DNA of 64,000 bases from Aquila chrysaetos chrysaetos (taxonomy: Eukaryota > Chordata > Aves > Accipitriformes > Accipitridae), in contig NC_044014.1 of the NCBI RefSeq assembly GCF_900496995.4, positions 1,733,501 through 1,797,500 on the forward strand, read 5' to 3'. Position 1 is the stretch's first letter; each line of letters begins with the position of its first letter. This document shows positions 1 to 11,976 of the stretch, piece after piece. Position numbers and translations under genes: made by a program. The notes beneath the pieces were generated by a model. That model searched no databases and was not told where the DNA came from. It saw nothing but the letters and a program-made list of their open reading frames with translations.

Positions 1-2120
1 GGAGATACAAAAAGCTCAAGGTCTTGTTTCTATAGTGTATTAAAAAAAAAAAATTGGTTGAGACAGACTCACAAAGTAGACCTTTAAAAGAAAGAGTCTA
101 TTGACTGTAGAACCAAATAGCAAGACATTCTCTGGTACGGATATGCAGAAAATAATTACTCTGTAGGTGACCCTCCATTTGGGCCAAGACACAAGTATTT
201 TGTAACCATGAAGATATTGGCTCAGTTCATCTTTTGCAACTGTACAATCTAGGTTCATTTGGAAAAAAAAAAAAAAAAAAAAAAACCTTGAAATCTACAC
301 TTGTTCTATAACACAAAGCTTACTAATAACTTGGTGTCAGAAAGATTCATTTTCTGAAACAAGAACTCCTATGAAATTAAGTGTCAACATAAAATGCTGG
401 CAGTTGCAGCTGACTAGTGGTAATTCTGTTAGTTTGGAAAAATCAGGAAGCCCATTTGAAAAAAAAAAATTAGCATTAAAATAGCATTAGGCCTAGCCTT
501 AAAAATTCAGCACTTTTTTTTTCTTAAGCTTTATCTTTCAAGAGAAAAATACTTCCTTGAAGAAACTTTCTCCTTTCCCACTTTATTAAGTGAATGTTTA
601 AAACTACTTTTTTTTTTTTTACATCATTGATTTTCAAATACATTTGATAATTAAATATAGAAGGTACCTGAAGTCAGCCAATGGGTATTTTTAAACTTCT
701 ACAACCATCCAGAAACAGGGAGATCATTAAAAAAAGGAAAAAAAAAAACTATTCTTTGAGGGATTTGTTATGCTCTGTGAGCGCAGGTTTGTTTGGTTTC
801 TTAGCAGTAACAAAACCCAAAGCCAAACATTTTGAAATGAAGTAGAGGAAGAGAGTTATCAGTGCTACCAATTCATCTTGGGACCAAAAAAAACCCGCAT
901 AAAACAATCAAGTCCATTAAAGATAAAACCGAATCATGTTCTGTGGACAAAGGGAATGGAGAATTACTGAGGGTTTTGTTGAAAATAACTTCAAAATATT
1001 GTATTTATTCCTGAAGCCATTTTCATTTCAGTACGCCTCAGTGAGTGTGAGAGTGTGACTTTCCTCTGGGATGTCCCCACACAACAATTCAGTTGAAGAA
1101 TAATTCCAGAAGAGAAAACTGAAAGTCATGCAGCAAGTTTCAAAGAATCTAATTTTTTCTTCCCATAATCAAAATTTTTCCATGTTTCCTTATGTTGTCT
1201 TTACGAATGTGAAGCTGGTAGTTTCATCATCCTTTTTAAACCACTCATTTAATCAGTTTTCTCTCCTCATTCACTTAAGGGCCACTTGCTAATGCAACAG
1301 TTAAACAATGTGGAAATGTCTTTGACCCAGCCCCTTATTTTAATGTGCCTTGCAAGACCTAGTTAAATACACACTCAGCTAGTGGATTAAAAGATAGAAT
1401 AATAGTTACTACACCTCTGATTCAACAAGACAAACAAGTAAATTTAATAACCAAACCTCTCTGTCTTCAGTAAGGCACTTGAGTACCTGTTCACCTTTAA
1501 TTACAGTAGTAGCTATTGCAACTCTTTCCTACCAAAGCAGAACACATGCACAATTTTCCCCCACACGACCAGCGCCCAAGGCTTCCAACACCAGACCAAA
1601 AGCCACGGCCCAGTGGCTACAGAGAAACAGCGGTCCATGCCAAGATACACCAATGGAAAGAGAGCCCTGTTATGCGTCAGCAGCGTGTAAAACCAGATTA
1701 ATGAGAAATCAGCCCTGTTGCACAAAAGATGAACCACTTAGTTTCGCATTGTTTCTCAATAAACAACCTAAAGCTGCTGTTTTCACTGAAAACGTTGTAC
1801 ACTAATTGTTTGTTCTGTTGACACGTTAGGGCTCAGGAGAAAAATAAAATCCTTAGGTTGCATGCAAACTCTGTTTTGCATAATTTTCCTGCCAATCTGC
1901 CCATTTAGGCCTCTCATCCCCTACAGAAGGTTTTGCAGCTGCAGCAGTCCTCCCCGTCCGAACGCCCGAGCTCCCCTACAGCCTCATAAACTGCACCCGA
2001 GGAAACGGGTGCTTAAAATGCAGTCTCTCAAGAAGCAAACCCCAAGTCCTTCTCCAGCCTGCGGGTTGTCTGGGTTTTTTTTAATGTCCCTGCGAAGGTT
2101 TTAGCCAGCCCTGAGGCAGC
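1..2120 (-). other. GLRX3: GLRX3 intron 1 (partial), AT-rich, no exon seen
   Basis: This stretch lies downstream of the GLRX3 first-exon splice donor on the minus strand, so it should be intron 1 of that gene. I searched both strands for the next GLRX3 exon, which should start the thioredoxin-like domain, and found nothing resembling it. The sequence is AT-rich with many short A- or T-runs, the longest being a 23-base A-run at 263-285. Short open frames around 1479-1805 and 1862-2104 overlap each other on both strands and match nothing I know. Confidence 0.5.
263..285. repeat. Poly-A tract
   Basis: An uninterrupted run of 23 A residues. It could be a length-variable mononucleotide tract or the tail of a retroposed copy, but no retroposon body is recognisable next to it. 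Confidence 0.9.
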
Positions 2121-2442
2121 ACCGGGGCCGTTTCCCTCAGCAGACACCGGCCTTTCACGAAACTCGCGCCAAACGCCCGAAGTCGACCGCGGAGCCCCGT
2201 TTTGGGGGAAGACCGGGACAAAAATCCAAAAGCGCCCTTTTTCCCGCAGGGCCTGAGGTTTCGGGACCCGCTGCAGCCACCCGGCGGGAAGCCCACGCTC
2301 TCTCGGGGAGCAGGGCAGAGGGAAGGCAGTCGCTGCAGGCGGCGAGGCCAGCCTTTCCAGTCAGGAAAAGTCTCTCCGGCGGCGGGCCCCGCTCCCTCAG
2401 CACCCGGCGGGCCGTACCCCGTCCGCCCCGACCCACCCTCAC

Positions 2443-2519
2443 CTGTCCTTCTGCTGCAGCAGCTGCTGGAACTGCTCGACGGAACCCGCCGCCGCTACCT
2501 CCCCCGCCGCCGCCGCCAT
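2443..2519 (-). CDS. GLRX3: GLRX3 (glutaredoxin 3 / PICOT), first coding exon
   Basis: The exon starts at an ATG (complement of 2517-2519) embedded in a GCC-repeat context and ends at a strong splice donor, CAG|GTGAGG (donor GT at 2442-2441). It encodes 25 full codons, MAAAAGEVAAAGSVEQFQQL... to QQKD, plus two bases, AG, that leave a Ser or Arg codon split across the junction. The Ala-rich leader followed by GSxxQFxxLL and a Lys-rich end resembles the human GLRX3 N-terminus as I remember it, just before the thioredoxin-like domain. GLRX3 is a cytosolic and nuclear monothiol glutaredoxin with one thioredoxin-like and two glutaredoxin domains, which binds bridging [2Fe-2S] clusters with BOLA2. 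All catalytic and cluster-binding parts lie outside the window. The assignment is supported by the neighbouring C10orf143 in the same divergent arrangement as in human. It rests on a short exon, so another gene starting with a similar peptide is not fully excluded. Confidence 0.75.
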
Positions 2520-2686
2520 GACCGGACCGCCACCACAGGAAGGGAGGGGAGAAAGGCGGCGGGTCACGTGGGGGAGGCCCCCGCGCATGCGCCACGGCGG
2601 CCGCGCCTCCACCGCATGCGCAGCCCGCCCGCGCAGGCGCAACGGCGGTCCGGGAGCGGCGGGCGGGAAGCGGCGGCCATGCTGGG

Positions 2687-2706
2687 CCGGGCCGGGCCGG
2701 GCCGGG
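2687..2706. repeat. GGGCC-type pentamer repeat
   Basis: Four tandem copies of a GGGCC/GCCGG unit lie just upstream of the GLRX3 motif cluster. The four G-runs on the plus strand could form a G-quadruplex. An ATG immediately to the left is not supported as a start. Confidence 0.8.
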
Positions 2707-5114
2707 CAATCCCCGGTCAGCGCAGGAGGCGGCAAGAAGGGAATCGCTGTTCGGTTTTACTCCATCTGGTTGATATTCGGCCCTCTGAGGGGAGCGTGTT
2801 TTGTAGGCTGTGGAGGCCGCTTCCCCCGCCCCGTCGCAGCCTTCGGTCCCACTGAGAAATAACGGTGCGGGTTCATGAACGTAAATCTGAAGTTAATAGG
2901 CTCGTATGCAGTAATGAAGGCGTTTTGTTAATGAGGCCGGTGGTTCCATTATCCACACCTGCTGCACTCGGTAATGGCTTTACGCGGCCGTGACCTGTTG
3001 CTGGTGGCATCAGCAGAAAGCAAAACCTCCGACTGCTTTGTCGTCTGTGAACAAGGAGAATAGCCCTGAAATTTGCATGTCTCAGGTATATTTTTAAGTA
3101 AAATCAAAAAGGCTAGCCAGGGCTCTACCTCAATACGGAGGTAACTCCAATACTCAGAAAAGGCCACGGTTCATGATGCAGTTACCAAAGACCCACTTGA
3201 ATTCTGCAAGAAGATATCCATAAAAGGTTTTAGTGTCAGACAGAAAATCTGTATCTTGAATAATTTTGTTAGTTTTCTAGAATCTGCCAGTTCAAACAAG
3301 GCCTCAGGTTTATCTTCACCATTATTAACATTTGCATTACCAAAATAATGCAGCTTCTGTTTCTAGGGAAGAAAAGGCTTAAAGATTACAGTCCAATGTA
3401 ATTCACACAATAAAGAAAGAAACCCAGAAGTTTATAAGAGTTTATGTATTAGCACATAAAGCTGGAAAAAAGGCTAATCTGGATGTAAGAGGACTCAAAG
3501 GCTTGCACCCACACTCAGCGCTAGAATGGATTTGGTGTATGGAATGGGAAGGCAGGCAGTGTGCCCTCTCCTTGCAACGTAATCTTTTGCTTCGAAAGCA
3601 GCATCAAGGCAGTAGTTTTTCCAAGGAGCCTGACATAGGAATGGTCACACCATAAAGTAACAGCAGGTCACTTAAACTTTTAAAAAAGAAAAAAAAGGTA
3701 CGATAGGGCAGGTTTTATGTAGTTCTCTACCATTCGTATCAAATTGCTGTTCAGGACCGACATATTACCATTTTCCTTCACATTTGCCAAGAAAGTCTAT
3801 TGAAAAGAGTCAGGTATAATGTCAACCTGAAATTAGATTTTCACTTCTCAAGCTCACTGCCCATAAATATGCAGCTGTTACAACTCATGCCACTGGAACC
3901 AGGATTACCACTGGTGACAGGGAATCACATTGTGAAGAAATGGAACAGGATAAGAAGAGTGAATATTTTATTTTGTTTTGTCTGGTAATACTTACATCCT
4001 TTTGATGCGGAAAGAGAAAAAAAAATTAATCCAAAATACTGTCTTATCTCTGTGCTGTTAAAAAGATGGTCATAAAGCATCCTGAAGAATGTTTACTGTT
4101 CTTATTGACACATTAATCATCAAAAACATTTTATCTGAAATCGCAAAAAGCAAAACAGAAATTAATCCAAAATAAAATATTAATACCTCTATTGAGTTAC
4201 TGTCTTTTCTCAAAGAATATTTCTAAGAAAACAAAAGCATGTAAGTACTTTTGAAGAAAACAAAGGAAAAGTATGATGTAAAACTACATGCTTTCTATAA
4301 ACAAGTTCCAGTTGACGTAAAGTAAATTGCTACCACGTTGCACAAATAGCCACCCAAGGGAAAGACCTGAAGGCAGTGTGTGACACCATAATAGAGTCAC
4401 AGGCCAACTAAAAAGAGATTCAACTTTAAGGTTGTTCTCAGACCACCCTAAATCTTCATTGTTCAACAATATGGTTGTTTTTCGATTACTTTTGAAAAGC
4501 AGCAAGTGGAGGATGTATTTGAAAGTTTTGATAAAGTCTTCACTCTTTATCTGTTCAATGCTTATTAATTGACTACATTATCAGAGGGCAAAAATAGTTC
4601 AGAAACAAACTTTTGGAATAAATTAGAGGTATTTTAACAAAATTCTAAACAAAGTGTATGATCGTGAAGCAAGATCACACCTTTTTATTCATCTTAACAG
4701 TTATAGGTTCATCTTAAGAGCAATTCAAAAAGATTTCACAGGCACCGTAAGAAGTATGAGAACCTCAGCTCTGTTTACTGATTGCTGCATCTCCCAGATG
4801 ATTTAGGATGAGGGAAGAAAGTCTAATTCTATATATTTTCACTGACATTTTAGCCTGACAGAAAACCAGTGGCGTAATCAGAAATTTGTAAGAATAGAAA
4901 ATCTTTAGGGAAAGCATATTTGGCATTCTATACCATGTTTTGCTGAGTTTCAGTGCTTTTAAAAATTACTGTTCCTTTCAGTCACAAAACAAGGAAAAAA
5001 CAGTGATTTTTTTTTTCCCATTAAATACTTGTTTCAAAGAAAATAATTTTGCTTAAATTCCAAATTCTTGTGCTAGATCAATAAGTCCCACAGATGGCCC
5101 AATTTTATTTTAGA

Positions 5115-5200
5115 TAGAATCACAGAATGATTTAGGTTGGAAAAGACCTTTAAGATGATTGAGTCCAACCATAAACCTAACACTGCCAAGTCCATATCGC
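5115..5200 (-). repeat. CR1 LINE 3' end fragment
   Basis: Reading from 5115, the sequence tagaatcacagaatgattta, then ggttggaaaagacc and gagtccaacc, is the reverse complement of the conserved 3' terminus of avian CR1 elements. Similarity fades after about 85 bases, so this is a severely 5'-truncated insertion or a partly eroded one. Its tail repeat is degenerate (AGAATCACAGAAT), suggesting considerable age. Confidence 0.85.
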
Positions 5201-8120
5201 GGTTCCTTCCCAAAACATGCACCCTGCAGGATGCTCTTGCAGACTAACACTGAAGTAAAGCCCTGAACAGCACTGGATTTCCACCAACTCTGCCAAGTAT
5301 TTCAGATCATTAAAAAAAAATCCCATATTAAATAACCTAGAACATTGAGCAAATAGCATATAACCTGCTCGTGCAGCTCTTTCATGAGTAATGAAAAGCA
5401 TTAGACTGTGTAGAGTGCCATAGGACAGAGCGCTGTGCCATTAATAAGACTAAAATATGTAATTCCACAAACAAATCTATTTTCTAATGGTAAATTCTTT
5501 TGCCTTTTAAATTCCCTAGTACCATACAAAATGTGCATTCTGATTGATCTAAGCATTTCTGCTGTATTAAAGACAGGCTTACATTTGTGGAAAAGACTGT
5601 AATTTTTGCAATAAGAAAACACGCTGTTACAGTCTGATTAACTCTTGTTTTATTATTTATTGTCCCTATTGTTGGTCCCATTGCCTGACCCATTTTCTGC
5701 AAATGAAGCTACTTTGCCGCTGCGAAGGAATTCACCGGAAGATATCATGGCCTATACGCTGTTCGGGTCAACACAATACGGGACAGAGGTTGTGAGTACT
5801 CTCTAGTCTGTGGGCCAAAGCTCAATGACACGATTACACTTTAGGAATGACTCATCCTGCTTCAGCTGTAGGACAGATGTAACTTCTGGAAATAAATGTC
5901 TTCCTCTGTAGCCTATGTCAACTACAGCTATGTCACATAATTTAAAACCTCATTCTTTAATAAGGTTCACAAGACCTTTTCAAGGTTCATTTGGAAGGTA
6001 AAAACAAGGATTGCTGTTAAAAATGTATAGGCCCATTGAGACACAGGAGAACTAAATCTCCCTAACATTAGGCAATATTTCTGGGCATCCCATATGGAGT
6101 ATTTGGCAGCACGGTCCCAGGGAAACCCGGGGCTTCAATGACTCCAGATTGAACAACAGGCAGCAGGCCAAATTAATCTGGCAAGCCTCCCATAGTGCCC
6201 AGTTGATCTACTGCTCACCTCAAGTTGCAAAGAACTTGATTGCAGAGGCGATACCCACATCGGGATGAAAGAAAACCTGAAGACACAGCACACCGCAGTG
6301 GCATGGGCGGTCACTCCCGAGTGCCACTCCGGTTTTCCAGCCCTGCCTGAATAAGTCAGTTTACGAAAGAATTGTGTCTTGGTTTTACATTTGCTAATTA
6401 CCTTATTGTACTGCCCTGCTGAAGTACTGAAATGCATATTCCTTACAGATACAGGTTTTATTCTGCTATATTCAAGCTGGGAAATCCCCATAAAATATTG
6501 ATGTGTTTTAATGTAATTCTCTTTCTAGCCAGTCCCTGAACCCATGACTTTATATGTGGCAGAAAAGTTACTGGTGCTTAATACTATTTTCCTGAGATGT
6601 GCTTAGGGAAAGACGTAACAGTAGAGAGACTATGTAATTCCAATTTGAAGAAATTAAAGTAGCTGGAAGTTGCTAAGCATTCAGGATATATATAAGCTAT
6701 GTTTTGATACAGAAACAGTATTTATTACAGTGTAAAATAAAAACTAACACGTTTAGACTATGCCTGGGCAGCACCTCTTCCTGTTTTATCTGGTTACATC
6801 CTTTATTTATTCTAATATATCATAGGCTATACTTTTGGGACTTTAGTCTGTCCTTTGCTACAAAAGACTTCTTATTATGCACTAATTTGTTGTCTTATTT
6901 ATACAAAGTGATTAAGAATAAGATGGTTTTATTGATTCTTGCAAAAACAGCTTCTTGGGTGTCTGAACTGGTGAAATTTACTCAACTGTACAAATTAAGA
7001 GTGATCCTAGAAAAAACCTCTGGTTAAAGAAATGGCTGCATTCAAAGTCAAATTAAAATTTGTATTAAACCAGATTACTTTTACTGATAAAATTCTTGTA
7101 ATTTTTAGTATTGTTTTTTTCCCTAGGGGCCTTGACTGTGAGTACTGATGATATGATTAACACATAAGGTTCTCTCCCTCCTTAAAAACCCGTTGTAAAG
7201 CAAAGCAGAATTGTTTGCTGTGTAGCCAGAGATATCCAGGGGTAACAACCTGCTTTCACTGAAGCAAAGATGAGATTCAGCACATGTGTGCAACCACATG
7301 TTCACACCATTTTTGTTGGTTCGCAGAAGGAGTCTTTATTGTCCCCTTTTATTGTAGGGGGCTTGGGGAGCCTTGAACATGAAGAGAAAAAAAAAGCTTG
7401 GGTGTGATAAGAATGTGTGATATGATTATAAAGGGTGAAAATGACAGATTCAGAAGATGAGCATAGAAAACTCATAACAATTAGAGGGTAGGAGCCAGGA
7501 AGAGGGCACTGACAATGGTAAGAATGCATAATAGAGTTCTGAAAAAAACCTTTCGTGGTAAGCAAAAACGTGGTCCAGCATTATATTATGACTTTTGGAT
7601 GCAAGACACAAGGTAAAACGAAAAACACTTTGGTCTGGAAGAATGTATAGGTTTGGGAGGTGAAGAGATTGTGTAGTATTAACACTGCAAAACAAAGAGC
7701 AAATATTCTGAAACAAGACAGGAATTCACTTTAAGACATGTCAGGTCTTAGTATAATAGCAGTGGGAAAAGGCTATGACAGGTCACTAGTTTTCTTGATT
7801 AAATGTCAGTAAGAGTTGTATACACAGAATAAAACAAAATGAGAGGGAATTTAACAGGGAATCAAATACAGCAAACATGGAAATACTGACATTTTCGTCT
7901 AGGAAAATGGTAAAATTAAGGTCCCAGTTGAAGATAAAGATATCAGTTAGCTTTGGACCAAGGATGTAAAAAAGAACGAACATGTCTGTAATTGCAGAGT
8001 TCCCACAGTCACGAGTCTTTCCCTAACAGCAGTCAACAAGGTGTGCGAAGAAACAGGTTGGAAGGTGTGACAGGTTTGTGACTGCTAAATCTCTTTACTA
8101 AGGGTAAACACGAACACAGC

Positions 8121-8318
8121 AAAAAACAGGTTTTTTACTGTGAGGGTGGCCAAACTCTGGAGCAGGCTGCCCAGAGAGGCTGTGGAGTCTCCATCCTGGG
8201 AGATGCTCAAAACCCCCCAGGACACAGTCCTGGGTAACTGCCTCTAGGGACCCTGCTTGAGCAGGGGCTTGGACTACATCATCTCAAGAGGTCCCTTCCA
8301 ACCCAAATGATTCTGTGA
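8121..8318 (+). repeat. CR1 LINE 3' end fragment
   Basis: A plus-strand CR1 tail of about 200 bases. Frame 8131-8247 still encodes the C-terminus of the CR1 ORF2 protein without interruption: it starts [20 protein letters not shown], continues for 38 residues and ends at TAG. The element's 3' untranslated part follows, with the conserved cttggacta and ggtcccttccaac stretches, and finishes with attctgtgaa, the octamer-type CR1 end. It is truncated at its 5' end as most CR1 copies are. It is a dead retrotransposon remnant with no host function implied. Confidence 0.92.
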
Positions 8319-11300
8319 AATTGTCCTCCTTTTAAATTACCTGGTACTCCATGAAATGATGGAGTTAACAGCAGAGAAAGCATGGAGAAACATTTAGCAA
8401 ATGAGCTTAATGGAGGAAAGGGAAAAAATTGAGCAAACAGAGAGAAGAATGAGGAGACTTGTGAGTCCTCGGTTTCTCAGGGTACAAGACCACCAAATCT
8501 AAGAGTGGGATTTTGGGGCAGTACAAAGTAATTTCTCTGCAAAAAAAGGGCAAACTACTTCAGATAAAAGTCAGAAAAGTCCCAAAATGCGAAGGTCTGT
8601 GAATTTAGCAAGTGCAAGTAGAGTTGATAGTCTGTGGATGGCAACAAGCTACCTCTGACAACCAAAATAAATCTCCATTCTTTTGCTGGAGGGTTTTTCT
8701 TTTTTGTTGGGTCTCACCTGCAGAAGACAAGGTGCATCCCTAATTGAAAACATAAGACGTTACATTTGGCAGTGTATTCATGTAAACATCAGCATGTCTT
8801 TTATTTCTAGCCTCTTAGTTCCCAAGATGTCTTGAAAAGGTTTGTAAATTATATATCCTCTACCTTTGTTACTGAACTCTTAAAAAATCTGGTGATGATA
8901 GCATGTGCATTTTTACTTCAGGCCATGCAGCCTTCACAGCATAAGCAATTAATCACTTCACAAAATTACCCTTTTGGATTTGCACGACTATTCTTTGCAA
9001 CTTACTGAAGTGATCTTTCCTACTCTTTATCGTACTCTTTACAAAGCTAAGCTTTTTCTTACTCAGAAAAATATCCATGGATGGAGAGAACCGATACTCA
9101 TTGTGTTCACACAGGTACCACTTAACTCCACAGTTTGTATGTCAGATGAGACTTTTCTAATACAACTGCCATTTGCAAAGCTTGCACCTGCAGAAAAGGA
9201 TCCCCTGCCATACGCTGACACATTTAGATGGATATGTCACAAAATGCATGTTTTTTATAGTGCATCCTATTGTTCTACATGTGAATATAAACGGAAGCCA
9301 GTCCACAATGCTAGCTATACTGGCAAGGCACATAAATAGGCTCTGGGGGTGGAATTGGAAGGTGGTTTTGAAATAATTAAATAAATTGATTTGATGTGAA
9401 TGGATTTGGGTTTGGTTCAAACTCTGAAATGACTTATGCTTCAGATGTTCTGCAAACTGGATTACCCAGATTTAGGGTTATTTTTCTATCAGGCATGTCA
9501 AAAGCTAAATTAAAAAAAAAAAAGAAGAATCTGTGGATTATTTTTTTGTGATACGCCCTCAGGCTCAAAGAATATGACAGAGCATATTCCAGAGTAAGTA
9601 CAACTGGATCCCTGGTGAAGAATAAGCTCTAGAAAGAATGAATGCCAGGGATAGCTTGACAATTTGTGTTCTCTCCTGCAAAATAGCTTGATTTAGCAGA
9701 GCAGAAAAGACAAGCAGTATATTACACCCTCCTGACTGAGGATATCGTCCCATGCTGGCCTCAAGACCCAGCAAAAGTAAAATGGAGGACTCTGATTTAT
9801 TCTGTGACATACAGCGCCAATGAGTGACGAGCACTGTTGAATTCTGCTCAGTCACACCTCCTCCCTTGCATTTTGTTTTCTCCCTTTTGGTAGGAGATAG
9901 GGGGTGCAGAAGACACCTTTGCTTCATTAAAGAAGGGAGTCATCCTCTAGAAGAGAATCCTCCGTTGATCATTTTCAGAATGAATCTGAAATGAGTATCT
10001 GCCCATTCTGGATTGCCATGCAGTTTGCACAGCCAGCTCTCAGGTCCAAGCTGGCGCTAATGATTTTGGTCTTCTGCTGCCACGGGTGGGAATTTGCAGA
10101 TGATCCTTGGAAGCTTCTGAATGATTCTGTTTGGCAATTGGATATTTCTGTACTGAAACTCAGGTACGTTCCTGTGACTGAATCTGAAATAATGACGAGC
10201 AGCTCACTGCCTGTCATCCCAACAGGAAGGGTGACTTGTAGTAGGCAGTAATAGAACAACACGCAGCAGCCAGGGCAGGAGGACACCAGGTCAGTGCAAG
10301 TCCCTGTAATGGTCAATCGCTCGCCTGAACGTCTGTAGGTAGACTTAGGTACCCCGAATCTAAAAGTCATAATCATTATTCTCAGTGCTGCTCAAATTTG
10401 CAACTGCTCCCTAATACAGAGTTCTCTGGTGCACTGTCACATGGCATTTAAATGTTTCTTTTAGAGAAGGACAACTTCTGCAAAAAAGGTAGGAGCCACA
10501 CCAAGGTGTTCTTGTCAATTCTGTGTTCAGTCCTTACTCCTCAGCGCAGCGGGTCGTATTTGAGGAGTGAACCCTGGCTTTTGTAATGCACACGATGCTG
10601 GCACAAGTCATTTTCAGGTTGTAATTTCCACGTGGCTTCATATCTTTCCTGGGACTCTGGAGGAGGTTTAGTTCTGTGGGAAAGATCTAATTACAAAATA
10701 AGCTGAAATCACTGATGGCAGCAGCCCTGGTCACGTTGTTACCTAAATGGATGAACTGCTCCTGCTGTTCACAAAAAGGTTACGGACACACTTCACAGAC
10801 AAAACCAGGTCAGGCGGTGGTTTTTCCGACACTTGCTTTAGGCAGCACACAGAGAGAGCAAGCCTTTTTACTCTTCCCTAGGAAGTACCTTTTTTTTTTT
10901 CCACCCCATCTACGGTGTCAACTTTAAAGCTCTCTATTTCCAGCCCACACCCTAGTGCAGCCTCAGTCGCACTTTCACGTGGCTTTTGTTCTTTGACGTT
11001 TTGGCATTCCTACAGCCAGCAGGCACGGAAATTAGACTGTAAATTGCACGAAGTCACAAACGCATATTTTCTTTTCGGCTTTAATGCCACCAAACCCCGG
11101 AGAAATTCGAAGTGAGGAATAAAGCCTGTCGCGCATCCAACACGCTTCCTACCTGGTGCGGGCTGTGGAGAGCAGGGAGCGGGTAAGGTTACCGGCTGTT
11201 TGAAGACCGCTCGCAGCCGTCGCCTCGCTTTTCACGCTTTCCTCGCCAATTTCGGGAGCGCTCGGTTAGGAAACCTCGAACTCCTACAGCCGATCGGGAT

Positions 11301-11502
11301 GACCCACCACCACCAGGACCGCTGCAGGCGATGTCCGGCGGTGCCGGCCCTCCCCGCGAGCTCAGGTCACCTCAAGAGGCGGGGAGGCTGACGGAGCAAA
11401 CCGCCGCCGCTGCCCGGGACCCCGCTAAACGTCCGGCGCCGTAAACGCGGAGCAGCTGCTTAATTAAAAACTTGTTCCCTCGCCCGCCGCAGGGCCCCCA
11501 AG

Positions 11503-11704
11503 ATGGCAAACGCGCGGCTGAGGGACGGCCTCCCGCCCCGGGCCCGCCCCGCACGGGCGGGCAGCAGCGCCCGGAGCGGCCGCGGGGCTCGCCCGGGGAC
11601 GGGAGGTCGAGCCGGGCGCCATGACGGCGCTGCCGTTGCCCGCCCGGGGTCGGCGAGGAGCGTTGCGGGCGCCACACGACCCGGAGCCGGGGGAGCCGGA
11701 GCCC
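11503..11704 (+). other. Overlapping upstream open reading frame of C10orf143 (exon 1 part)
   Basis: An ATG at 11503 lies in a strong initiation context (A at -3, G at +4). It opens a frame that is out of phase with the C10orf143 start at 11621 and overlaps it. After joining exon 1 to exon 2 (11704 to 16181) this frame continues for 12 more codons and meets TGA, giving a predicted 79-residue peptide. It matters only if transcription starts upstream of 11503, which the sequence cannot show. The main C10orf143 ATG has a weaker context (G at -3 but A at +4), so the upstream frame would be expected to reduce translation. Confidence 0.4.
11621..11704 (+). CDS. C10orf143: C10orf143-like protein, exon 1 of 4
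   Basis: This first coding exon runs from ATG at 11621 to the donor CCC|GTGAGT and supplies residues 1-28, a Pro/Arg/Glu-rich segment (MTALPLPARGRRG...). The full gene has four coding exons, all joined in phase 0, giving 28+47+22+9 = 106 residues. The human C10orf143 product is about the same length by my recollection and shares the C-terminal motif of exons 3 and 4. The function is unknown. There is no signal peptide or membrane segment, and the protein is hydrophilic and probably largely disordered outside the C-terminal Cys/His motif. It is divergent from GLRX3, whose start lies about 9 kb away on the other strand. The start was chosen because it is the only ATG in frame with the downstream exons here. 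Confidence 0.85.
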
Positions 11705-11962
11705 GTGAGTTCGGGAACGGGCGGGTCGGGTCGGCCCTCCTCACGGCGGGGAAGGGGGAGCGGCGGGCAGGGCAGCGCCGGGCAGCGCCGGCCGCGGGGA
11801 GCGGCTTTGCGCGGGCTTAGCGGGTTCGGCTAGGCCCCGCCGCCAGCCGCCCGCCTCGGCGGGGGAGGCCGCGAGGAGGGAGAGCGGGGCGGCGGCGCTG
11901 AGGCGGCGCGGCGGTGCCGGGCCTGCGAGGCGGCCGTCGGGCCCGGGGCCGTGAGGCGGCCG

Positions 11963-11976
11963 GTGCCCTCTGGCGG
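11963..11976 (-). promoter_or_regulatory. CTCF-like motif (reverse)
   Basis: Read on the minus strand this is CCGCCAGAGGGCAC, agreeing at 13 of 14 positions with the CTCF core CCASYAGRKGGCRS. It lies in the CpG island just inside C10orf143 intron 1. Motif match only; occupancy is unknown. Confidence 0.55.

Larger units (their letters stand above)
2120..2860 (-). promoter_or_regulatory. GLRX3: CpG island promoter of GLRX3
   Basis: A GC- and CpG-rich block surrounds the GLRX3 start codon. Upstream of the start, on the right because the gene is on the minus strand, it carries a cluster of housekeeping promoter motifs. There is an ETS-like acaggaag at 2535-2542 and an E-box gtcacgtgg at 2563-2571. 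Three NRF-1 type palindromes follow: gcgcatgcgc at 2583-2592, cgcatgcgca at 2613-2622 and a weaker gcgcaggcgc at 2631-2640. No TATA box is evident. NRF-1 sites of this kind are typical of genes for mitochondrial and redox metabolism, which fits GLRX3. Transcription probably starts between about 2530 and 2650 and runs leftwards. Confidence 0.75.
2860..11130. other. GLRX3-C10orf143 intergenic region
   Basis: About 8 kb separates the two divergent promoters. It is mostly AT-rich and unremarkable. Two CR1 remnants, at 5115-5200 and 8121-8318, are the only repeats I can name. No exon, tRNA or other RNA gene was recognised. A CTCF-like reverse motif (12 of 14 positions) lies at 3561-3574. Open frames such as those at 6135-6491, 9565-9927 and 9975-10376 show no family resemblance and overlap frames on the opposite strand. 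Confidence 0.6.

Noticed and set aside
2155-2855. Long open frames on both strands (217 and 184 codons) around the GLRX3 island
   Set aside because: They overlap each other and are low-complexity Pro/Arg/Gly/Ala translations of CpG-island sequence. Only the 25-codon exon on the minus strand has a proper donor and family resemblance.
4353-4361. EBF-type site CCCAAGGGA as evidence of EBF autoregulation
   Set aside because: A single 9-base match is expected by chance in 64 kb, and it lies on the far side of C10orf143 from the presumed EBF3 gene.
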